64,000 bases of DNA from contig DAIDLI010000140.1 of the NCBI GenBank assembly GCA_027449545.1, forward strand, positions 1 through 64,000. The letters run 5' to 3'. How positions within the stretch are numbered: the first letter of the stretch is position 1; each line of letters opens with the position of its first letter. Below, in pieces: positions 39,634-47,411 of the stretch. The notes beneath the pieces are model-generated. The model was not told the DNA's origin. It worked only from the letters and a program-made list of their open reading frames with translations, and did not search any database. Position numbers and translations under genes: made by a program. This stretch comes from Acidobacteriaceae bacterium. GTDB lineage: Bacteria; Acidobacteriota; Terriglobia; Terriglobales; Acidobacteriaceae.

Positions 39634-40059
39634 ATGATCAGAATTGACAGTGGCCACCTTCGCGGAGTCGGCACACTATGTGCAAGATGCACCAGACTGC
39701 TCAAGCCAATGATCAGCGCGAAGTGGATGAAACGAATAGTGGGCATCGCAGCTGGGGCTGGCTGTGCTGTGGCTGTTGACTTCTGGCCTCCGGAAGCAAT
39801 GGCCTTTCAGATGGCCCTCTACTCCATGATGGTGTTGGTGCCGCTGGGCTTCGGATCATGGTCTAAACGGCATTGTGATAGGTTCTCCCTTGCTATTTCG
39901 ATTGCTACTATTCTGCATTGTGCCTTCCTGTATTTAATCCACGGAGTCTTTCCATTCCGAAGCATTTTGCCCATTGTTCCTCTGGTTCTGTGCGAATCAT
40001 CAGTCTTGTTCCTCATGACAATGAAGATCACCGCTGAGGACAACGCCCAACGGGAATAA
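39634..40059 (+). CDS. Small predicted membrane protein (cargo, unknown)
   Basis: Hydrophobic segments 'IVGIAAGAGCAVAVDFW', 'MALYSMMVLVPLGFG', 'LAISIATILHCAFLYLIHGVF', 'ILPIVPLVLCESSVLFLM'; start uncertain. Confidence 0.55.
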   Translation: MIRIDSGHLRGVGTLCARCTRLLKPMISAKWMKRIVGIAAGAGCAVAVDFWPPEAMAFQMALYSMMVLVPLGFGSWSKRHCDRFSLAISIATILHCAFLYLIHGVFPFRSILPIVPLVLCESSVLFLMTMKITAEDNAQRE

Positions 40060-40106
40060 GCGATGTGTCGGTCAACTCTCGACCCCGTATTGGGACGGTT
40101 GACCGC

Positions 40107-40538
40107 CTACTCTTCCCCTACGTAGCCATCCAACCACTCGGCAGGTAGCGCACGAATAGCCTCTGCGATCCGAGCAATCATCGGGCGGGTATAGACCTCG
40201 ACGGGGTCTTCGAGTCGGTTGTCGTCGTGGTAGAACTCGCCTTGATCGAAAGCCCGGTAGACATCCCAAAAGAGCTGAGGCCTCGGCCCACTTGTGTTGG
40301 TCACGGCGACAGAAAGGTCATTCACCACTGCATCGCAAAACTCGAATGAAAGTTCGGACGAGTCGAATCCAAGCGCCAGATGGTGGGCAATCGCATTGAA
40401 GAGCTGAGATCGAGACCAGCCACATGCGGCAGTCCAACGCTGAACATCTTGCTCACTCAGGTGGCGATCAAGGTCGCCGTAGTGAACGCCGTCACGGTAA
40501 AAGGACTTTAGCTCACGGACGACGTCAGGCAGTTGCAT
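40107..40538 (-). CDS. Hypothetical protein (cargo, unknown)
   Basis: 143-aa ORF 'MQLPDVVRELKSFYRDGVHYGDLDRHLSEQDVQRWTAACGWSRSQLFNAIAHHLALGFDSSELSFEFCDAVVNDLS', protein-like composition. Confidence 0.65.
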   Translation of the reverse strand: MQLPDVVRELKSFYRDGVHYGDLDRHLSEQDVQRWTAACGWSRSQLFNAIAHHLALGFDSSELSFEFCDAVVNDLSVAVTNTSGPRPQLFWDVYRAFDQGEFYHDDNRLEDPVEVYTRPMIARIAEAIRALPAEWLDGYVGEE

Positions 40539-41248
40539 GGCACAAGTCTAATTAACCCAGTGCCGGCAGGTTGCGTTGCGATTCCGGGCGTTGCGGGCGG
40601 ATGACCGGCAAACGTCGCCCTTGGGTGATCCGGCTCACGCTGCGGCGACTATGGCCGATTACACCGACAACGCGTCAGCCACCGGATTCCCAATGGCGGG
40701 ATCCACCGCAGGCAGCATGGCCAGACGCTGGTGGTTTCTGCACCCGCTGGTGGTGAGAGGGGTGGCAAAGCTTCAGTGAAATGCGCAAAGTGTGCGCCTG
40801 CTGGAGGCAGATTGTGAAAACGCGGCTGTGTGCCGGAAACCAGGCGGCGGTTGGAGGTCATCTCATCGTCTGAACTCCATCGCCCCCCTATCCCCTTGCC
40901 ACAACCTGACGCACACTTTTCGCTCGTTCAATTCAGCCGTCCGTCTGCACCAGTTGGCCCCGTCATCTGTTCGCAGCCCTTGGAACGCGTCAGAAGCCAA
41001 ATGCGTGGCAGCAATGGGCACCGGAGTGGAGTGTGTGCCGACCGATCGACGATGCCTATCGCAGCTGAATGCGCTGGCGCTTGCGGGGGACTGGGATCCC
41101 ATGAGGACCGCTCGTGGATCCGGCTCTGGTTGCACTCGAATGAGGTGAACCGGAATAATTGTGGAACTGGACTGATGTGTCATTGTTTTGGCCTTGCCCC
41201 CATTCGAGGGAGTCGGTACAGTGGTCGAACATAGGAGAAAAGTTGAGA

Positions 41249-41719
41249 ATGACAAAGTTCGCTGCCGCGCTACTATTGATCGTAGGCTCAGTCTGTGCAG
41301 ACGCTAGGACGCAACTACAACAACAGAAGGCCACACCCTCTCGCCCCACTGTTTTGGTTACGGCCGGTACCGAAACCGATAGCGCCACGAATGCGGCCGG
41401 GGCAGGAACTGCCATTGGGCACGTAGCGGTTGGAGGAGCTAGCGTAGACACAAGCACCTATGAGCATTCTGAGGTATGGGAGGTTGTCCGTCATTTTCAA
41501 GAGGAGTGTCCTGCAGCAAATTTCGTGACGAACCCTGAAACGCCGCATACCCTGACAATTCACACTGATTACCAAAAGATCAGCAGTTGGATGACGGGAA
41601 CGATCGTAATTTACCAACTGGCTCTGCTGGACCACGCGAACAACCCCATCTACGTGAGCAAAAAAAAGCTGCTTCGCGGACAGATTAAGCCGATATGCAA
41701 GCTTATCCAGCGACAATAG
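41249..41719 (+). CDS. Hypothetical secreted protein (cargo, unknown)
   Basis: Signal peptide 'MTKFAAALLLIVGSVCADA'; RBS aggagaaaag; start trimmed from 41159. Confidence 0.65.
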   Translation: MTKFAAALLLIVGSVCADARTQLQQQKATPSRPTVLVTAGTETDSATNAAGAGTAIGHVAVGGASVDTSTYEHSEVWEVVRHFQEECPAANFVTNPETPHTLTIHTDYQKISSWMTGTIVIYQLALLDHANNPIYVSKKKLLRGQIKPICKLIQRQ

Positions 41720-41775
41720 TGGCGATAACCATTCAGGAGTCGAGCTGATAGACCAAGAGGACATCAGCTCGAAAA

Positions 41776-41794
41776 GACGGTACGAATGACGGTA
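41776..41794 (+). promoter_or_regulatory. Paired GACGGTA motifs: candidate integrase arm-type sites (right end)
   Basis: GACGGTA-CGAAT-GACGGTA; same 12-bp spacing and orientation as GACGGTA-GGATT-GACGGTA at 34847-34865. Confidence 0.6.
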
Positions 41795-41846
41795 TCTTCA
41801 CATACGAACGGAGCTAACCAACGCATATTCAAAGCGGAATGTCGGA

Positions 41847-41860
41847 CTCTCCCTCCGCCA
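41847..41860 (+). repeat. attR core (14-bp direct repeat copy 2)
   Basis: ctctccctccgcca identical to the tRNA-Ser(TGA) 3' end. Confidence 0.85.
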
Positions 41861-41972
41861 TTGCATGGAGCAGTCGCTCGCTTTTCGCTCGCACCAGTTG
41901 CGTACTGGGGCGGAGAGAAGCTCGCTACAGACTTCCGCCACCGCCAATTCCCTTCCATCGGATGACTTCCCG

Positions 41973-44747
41973 ATGATGCGAAAATTCGCTGTCCTATTCT
42001 TCCTGGCAATTCTGGCCCGCTTTGCCTGTGCCGTGGAGCCGGTGTGCACCCTCAAGCAGCCTCGGCTGCGTGTCAACCGCTCCGACATCTTTACGGATCA
42101 GCAGGAGCAGTGGCTGGGCGATGCGCAGGCCGACATGGTCGAGCCCCGCTACACCCTGCTGCCTGCCAGTGAAAGCACTTATCTGGATGTCATCGGACAG
42201 CGGCTCCTGCGCCAGCTTCCGCCCACGCCCATTCACTACACCTTCCGCATCTACGAATCGCCCGATCTGCGCGCCTTCTCCGTGGCCGGCGGCCATGTCT
42301 ACATCAGCCGCAAGCTGGTCATGGACGCGCGCAGCGAGGACGAACTTGCGGCAATGCTCGCACAGGAGATCGGGCGAATCTACATCCACCACGCGGCCAC
42401 TGCAGTCACGCGGCGCATGGAACATACGCTGCATGTGAAGAAGCTCGGCGGCCGCGCGGACGTTTATGACAAGTTTGAGCGCATGTTGAATGTGCCGACC
42501 GATGCCTACTCCTTCCTGGACACAGGCGAACAGGAGCACGACGAATTGATGGCGGACCGCGTAGGAATCTACGCGATGATCAAGGCGGGCTACAATCCCC
42601 AAGCCTTCGCCACCTTCCTCGATCGCGTCAACGACAACGGAGGATACACTGGCAATCTATTTACCGACGCCTTCGATCTGACCCCTCTGATCAGCCTGCG
42701 GGTGCGCATGGCCGACAAGCTGGTTTCGTCGCTTCCGCAAGGTTGCCGCAATCCTCGCCCTCTGTTTCGTCCCGGCTTTCAGCCTTTCCAGCAGGCCATC
42801 GGTCAGGAACGCATCAATCCCATCGTTCCCGCCACGCCGGGCCTGACCTCTTCTGCGCTTCCCCATCCCATCAATCCGGCGCTGGAGAATGTCGCTCTCA
42901 GCCTCGACGGGAAATACCTGCTCGCCCAGGATGGCTACCAGATCCACGTGTTCACCACCTCGCCGTTGCAACTTCGCTTCTCCGTCGACGCGCTGGGAGC
43001 GGAGATGGCTAAATTCACGCCCGACTCGCAGGGCCTGGTCTTCAACTACAACGATCTACACATGGAACGATGGCAGCTGGCCACCGGCCAGCCTGCGGAC
43101 ATTCAGGATTTCGTCGACTATGCCGGCTGCGTGCAGACCAGCTTGTCGCCCGACGGCAATGCCATGGCCTGCGTCAGCGAGTTCTTCGATTCCGTATGGT
43201 TGAAGCTCGCCGATATTCACACCGGCAGCATGCTCTACCAGAATCTGCATTTCTACGACAAATATGCGACCCCTGAAAACAGCAACGCCCGCATGAGCCC
43301 GCATTACCAGGCGTTGATGCACTGGTCGCGCGACGGACGCTACTTTGTGGCCGCATCCGGGGTGGCGGCCATGGCCTACGACCTCCAGAACCACCGCAGC
43401 GTGAAGCTGAGCGGCACGCTTTCCGACCTGGCCCAGCAGCGCTTCGCGTTTGTCGGATCAGACAAGATGGTTTCCACCTGCGACTGGAGCCTGAAAACCG
43501 GGGCCGCCGGCGAGACCTTCACCATGTGCTACACCACCTTTCCCGGCGGAAAGACTCTCAAAAAATTCCAATTGCCGCCGGGCTGGCTAGCCAGCACTGC
43601 CGGAGGCGAACGACTGCTATACGGGCCGGCTGGCAAGGCTGCCGCCGTTCTCGTCAATCCCGCTGCCGCACAGGCAGCAGATGAATTCCGGGATGAAGCA
43701 GTGGACGTGCGCGGTAATGAATGGGCCGCGGAGATGCCCGACGGAGGAATCGGCCTGGGAACCTTCGACGGGCATGTACAGCAGGCCGCTCTGCCGATAA
43801 CTCCGTTGACGGAGTTACCGGCGGTTGCCTTCAGCCCCAACGGCCGTTATCTTGCGCTCTCCAATCGAGCGCGCGGAGCGGAGTGGGACCTGCTAAGCGG
43901 CAAGCGAACGGCGGTCACGAATCCTTTCCGTGATGTCGAAGTCACCGACAGTGGGAATCTGGAGGCAGCGCTCATTCCGCATGACCTGAACCCCTCCAGC
44001 GACGTCCGCATTGACAAGCGCATGCACAGATATGTTCCGGGGCTAAGCGCACTCGCGGACCCCTTGCAGTTCGGAACCGTGCGGATTCGCTTTCAGCCGC
44101 TCAATCCGCGACAGGATTTGAATGCTGACGTCCGCATGAGCGCGTTTGACGCCCGCAGCGAAGCTCATCTTTGGTCGCGCACGTTCCTGGGTCCGCTTCC
44201 CAAGATGGCCGTCGCCGACGGGGATCAGACCGTCTTGACCATCGGGCGGAGTCTCTGGAGCGGAAGTGGCAAGCTGAAGCACACCTCCGACCTCACACTC
44301 CAGTTCATCAACCCGGTGGGCACTGTTGTCGAAGTGATCTCCAATCGCACCGGAAAAACAGAGCATGCGCTGTTTGCTCCGCAGCTCCCTCCGGCGAAGC
44401 GGAGAAGCGACGAGCGTACCGCAGAGCTGTTTGGCAGTCTGCTTGCGGTCTACGGAAACAATAACGATACGACGGTGTATGGCGTCTCCGACGGCAAGCG
44501 CCTTCTGGGCTTCTTTGGACGGGCACTGGCCGGGGATGACAGGCTGGGAATGGTGGCAGCGACCAATCGCATCCAGGAGCTGAACCTTTATGACACCGCC
44601 ACAGGAAAGCGTCTGGCGCACGATCTGCTGGATCAAGCCGTGATCGCCGCGCGCTTTCTTCCGGAACGCAAGCAGTTGCTGGTGCTCACAGCCTCGCAGC
44701 GACTCTATCGGATCGATGTTTCGACACTCGCTACGACAAAGCGGTGA
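41973..44747 (+). CDS. Exported M48-like pseudopeptidase fused to a beta-propeller/WD40-like region
   Basis: 'FRIYESPDLRAFSVAGGHVYISRKLVMDARSEDELAAMLAQEIGRIYIHHAAT' and 'EHDELMADRVGIYAMIKAGYNPQAFATFLDRV' are M48-like; C-terminal propeller repeats ('LSLDGKYLLAQDGYQIHVF', 'FSPNGRYLALSNRA'). Confidence 0.75.
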   Translation: MMRKFAVLFFLAILARFACAVEPVCTLKQPRLRVNRSDIFTDQQEQWLGDAQADMVEPRYTLLPASESTYLDVIGQRLLRQLPPTPIHYTFRIYESPDLRAFSVAGGHVYISRKLVMDARSEDELAAMLAQEIGRIYIHHAATAVTRRMEHTLHVKKLGGRADVYDKFERMLNVPTDAYSFLDTGEQEHDELMADRVGIYAMIKAGYNPQAFATFLDRVNDNGGYTGNLFTDAFDLTPLISLRVRMADKLVSSLPQGCRNPRPLFRPGFQPFQQAIGQERINPIVPATPGLTSSALPHPINPALENVALSLDGKYLLAQDGYQIHVFTTSPLQLRFSVDALGAEMAKFTPDSQGLVFNYNDLHMERWQLATGQPADIQDFVDYAGCVQTSLSPDGNAMACVSEFFDSVWLKLADIHTGSMLYQNLHFYDKYATPENSNARMSPHYQALMHWSRDGRYFVAASGVAAMAYDLQNHRSVKLSGTLSDLAQQRFAFVGSDKMVSTCDWSLKTGAAGETFTMCYTTFPGGKTLKKFQLPPGWLASTAGGERLLYGPAGKAAAVLVNPAAAQAADEFRDEAVDVRGNEWAAEMPDGGIGLGTFDGHVQQAALPITPLTELPAVAFSPNGRYLALSNRARGAEWDLLSGKRTAVTNPFRDVEVTDSGNLEAALIPHDLNPSSDVRIDKRMHRYVPGLSALADPLQFGTVRIRFQPLNPRQDLNADVRMSAFDARSEAHLWSRTFLGPLPKMAVADGDQTVLTIGRSLWSGSGKLKHTSDLTLQFINPVGTVVEVISNRTGKTEHALFAPQLPPAKRRSDERTAELFGSLLAVYGNNNDTTVYGVSDGKRLLGFFGRALAGDDRLGMVAATNRIQELNLYDTATGKRLAHDLLDQAVIAARFLPERKQLLVLTASQRLYRIDVSTLATTKR

Positions 44748-44852
44748 CATTGCTTCGCCTGTATCATGAACCCGCCTCTCTGGACTCGCCTTTGCCGCTC
44801 ATTGGATAGCTTGCAGGATCACGTGGCTACGGTTTGCGGCAGTGAAGAGGAC

Positions 44853-45902
44853 TCAGCGACGGGATTCGGCGAGAATGGCATGGGGAATCGCGGCAAGCGA
44901 AAGCACCTGGTCGACGGCACCTTGCCGGATGGCCTCTCGCGGCATCCCGAAGACCACGCAACTGCCTTCGTCCTGGGCAATGGTGCGCGCTCCAGCCTTC
45001 TTCAATGCCAGCATGCCCTGCGCTCCATCGGAGCCCATACCGGTAAGGATGGCCGCCGTGACGTGAGGCCCCGCAGCCTCCGCAGCGGAGTGAAACAGAA
45101 CATCGACCGCAGGACGTTGAAAGCACACCATGGGGCCGTCTTTGATCTCCACGTGATAGCCGGAAACCGACCGCCGCAGCAGCATATGGAAGTTGCCCGG
45201 TGCTACCAGGGCCAGGCCCGGCTCTAGCTTGTCCCCATCTTCCGCTTCGCGGACCCGAATCGGGCAAATCTCATTCAGGCGATTCGCAAACGAGCGGGAG
45301 AATACGGCCGGGATGTGCTGGACGATCACCACACCGGGACAATTCTCCGGAAAATTCATCAGAACTTTCAGGATGGCTTCGGTTCCCCCTGTGGATGCTC
45401 CGATGGCGATCACCGATGTGGCCGGGAATGACTTTGGTGAATTCGATGCAGTCGGCGTGGAGACCGGGACCTGCGGCTCATGAAGGGGCGTTCGCAGCCG
45501 GGCGATTCGCGCCGCACGGATCTTCGCTGCCAGACTCAGGCGCAGTTCCCCCACCGTCTGCGGTCCGCCCGGTTTCGCGAGGACATCGATTGCGCCCGCT
45601 TCGAGTGCCTCCAGAGCCGCCCGGCTCGATGCATTCCCCAGAGAACTGATCACAATCACCGGCAGCGGATGATAGTGCATCAGCTTTTTGAGGAAGGTCA
45701 CGCCATCCATACGCGGCATCTCGATATCCAGCGTGATCACGTCTGGATGCAGGGACAGAATCTTGTCGCGCGCCACGAAAGGATCAGGCGCCGTTCCCAC
45801 CACCTCGATGTCGTTCTCAGACGAAAGCGCATCCGCCAGCACTTTGCGTACGATGGCGGAGTCGTCCACGATCAGAACTTTGGTCCGGCTCAGGCAACTC
45901 AT
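44853..45902 (-). CDS. cheB: Chemotaxis protein-glutamate methylesterase CheB
   Basis: Receiver 'KVLIVDDSAIVRKVLADAL' plus methylesterase 'VIAIGASTGGTEAILKVLMNFPENCPGVVIVQHIP', 'LTGMGSDGAQGMLALKKAGARTIAQDE'. Confidence 0.96.
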   Translation of the reverse strand: MSCLSRTKVLIVDDSAIVRKVLADALSSENDIEVVGTAPDPFVARDKILSLHPDVITLDIEMPRMDGVTFLKKLMHYHPLPVIVISSLGNASSRAALEALEAGAIDVLAKPGGPQTVGELRLSLAAKIRAARIARLRTPLHEPQVPVSTPTASNSPKSFPATSVIAIGASTGGTEAILKVLMNFPENCPGVVIVQHIPAVFSRSFANRLNEICPIRVREAEDGDKLEPGLALVAPGNFHMLLRRSVSGYHVEIKDGPMVCFQRPAVDVLFHSAAEAAGPHVTAAILTGMGSDGAQGMLALKKAGARTIAQDEGSCVVFGMPREAIRQGAVDQVLSLAAIPHAILAESRR

Positions 45903-46008
45903 GCAGACACACCCGCAGGTAAGGGGAAGACACCAACCCTGCCGCGGGCTGCTCTGGTCCGCGGCCGATTATCCAAGGTAGTGGGTTGGGGGGTAGTGGG
46001 TTGGAGCG

Positions 46009-46536
46009 TCACCGCAAAGCCTCCGCGGATAAGGCGGTCTTCTCCAGGCAAGGCCTTAATTCTCTCGATCCACCGCCAGGGGATTGTAGCCACACGCGCC
46101 CGCTACCCACCTCCATGCGCACCGTTCGAACCAGCGCGCCCCCGGTTTCTTCGGCGTGAGGCACCAACCCGAACCTCCACAACTGCTTGTGCAACGCCAG
46201 GCAATTACGCCTGCCAATGTCGAAGACCGCATTGTCGTTCACCACTTGGACGCCGCCGGCAGCAAAGATGAGCAGGTGGCGCTGGTCCGCTCCAAGTTTC
46301 CGAGCCATGCGCAGCAAATACTCGATTCCGGTATCAGCGAATCTGCATGGCTGGTCCGCAGGCCCAGCCGCACTGGCCGGCGATTCCGGCAGTATGTAGT
46401 GCAGCATGCCCGCCACGCAACTTACCGGGTCATGCACCATCACCGCAACGCATGAGCCCAGCGCATAGGTCACCAGCATGGTCTCCCGATCGCTGCTTAC
46501 TGCGCCTTCACCGACTCCCACCACAAGCTCTCTCAT
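46009..46536 (-). CDS. cheD: Chemotaxis glutamine deamidase CheD
   Basis: 'LVTYALGSCVAVMVHDPVSCVAGMLHYILPES', 'VFDIGRRNCLALHKQLWRFGL'. ATGA overlap with cheR. Confidence 0.92.
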   Translation of the reverse strand: MRELVVGVGEGAVSSDRETMLVTYALGSCVAVMVHDPVSCVAGMLHYILPESPASAAGPADQPCRFADTGIEYLLRMARKLGADQRHLLIFAAGGVQVVNDNAVFDIGRRNCLALHKQLWRFGLVPHAEETGGALVRTVRMEVGSGRVWLQSPGGGSRELRPCLEKTALSAEALR

Positions 46537-47411
46537 CGTTTGCCGCCTCGCTTGCGATAGATCGCGGGCTGGAGATGCTGGAGGGGGTGCCGAATTCCGC
46601 TGAGGCTCTCCGAATGACCCACGAAAAGATACCCACCCGGTTGAAGACATGCTGCCAGACGATTTACCAGCAGTTCCTGCGTCTCTCGGCTGAAATAGAT
46701 CATCACATTGCGACAGAAGATCACGGCAAAGCTTCCCATCTCCGGTAGAGGCTCAATGAGGTTGATCCGGTGGAATTGGACCATCGCCAAGATCTCCGGC
46801 CGCATACGGTACCAGCCCCGCCAGTGCCCTTCCCCGTGCAGCAAGTGCTTTTTGAGCCAGGGCGTCAGAACTCCCTGAAAGCGCTCCTCCCGGTATATCC
46901 CTTTGCGCGCGGCTGCCAGTGCGCGGGTCGAGATGTCGGAGGCTACAATCTGCGGCAGGCTGCTGCTTTCAGCTCCGAAATATTCCCGCGCGAGCAGCGC
47001 AATAGTGTAAGGCTCTTCGCCCGTTGCACTGGCCGCGCTCCAAATGCGTTCCGGACCAGAGCGCTTCCAGTCCGGAAAGACCTGCTCGACCAGAAAATCG
47101 AAGTGTGCCTGTTCCCGAAAGAAACTGGTGTGATTGGTCGTCAGCGCATCAATCAGTTCCACCAGCGCCTCGCCGGTTGCATCCTGCTCAATGCGCTGGT
47201 AGTAATCGCGAAAGCTGAAAATTCCCTGCTGGCGCATGAGTTTGCCCAGGCGCGAAGCGACCAGATGTTGCTTGCCCTCGCCAAGCTCCAGCCCGAACTC
47301 CCGGCGCGCCAGTTCCGCAATCCTCCTGAACTGATTGCCGGTAAGCTCGAGAGGGACCGGACTCTGGCTCGACTCCATCTCCGTTGGGGCCGACGGACGA
47401 GATGCGCTCAT
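46533..47411 (-). CDS. cheR: Chemotaxis protein methyltransferase CheR
   Basis: 'FRRIAELARREFGLELGEGKQHLVASRLGKLMR', 'NHTSFFREQAHFDFL', 'IWSAASATGEEPYTIALLARE', 'AVIFCRNVMIYFSRETQ'. Confidence 0.96.
   Translation of the reverse strand: MSASRPSAPTEMESSQSPVPLELTGNQFRRIAELARREFGLELGEGKQHLVASRLGKLMRQQGIFSFRDYYQRIEQDATGEALVELIDALTTNHTSFFREQAHFDFLVEQVFPDWKRSGPERIWSAASATGEEPYTIALLAREYFGAESSSLPQIVASDISTRALAAARKGIYREERFQGVLTPWLKKHLLHGEGHWRGWYRMRPEILAMVQFHRINLIEPLPEMGSFAVIFCRNVMIYFSRETQELLVNRLAACLQPGGYLFVGHSESLSGIRHPLQHLQPAIYRKRGGKR

Larger units (their letters stand above)
34709..41860. mobile_element. Integrative element in tRNA-Ser(TGA), ~7.1 kb, satellite/island-like (integrase, AlpA-like, HTH, PrimPol, unknown cargo)
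   Basis: Exact 14-bp direct repeat ctctccctccgcca at the tRNA 3' end (34709-34722) and at 41847-41860; integrase next to the tRNA; clustered GACGGTA motifs near both ends; gene content unlike the flanks. Confidence 0.88.

Noticed and set aside
40792-41255. ORFs 40792-41148, 40830-41234 (+) and 40863-41255 (-)
   Set aside because: Overlapping on both strands with unconvincing translations; treated as non-coding.
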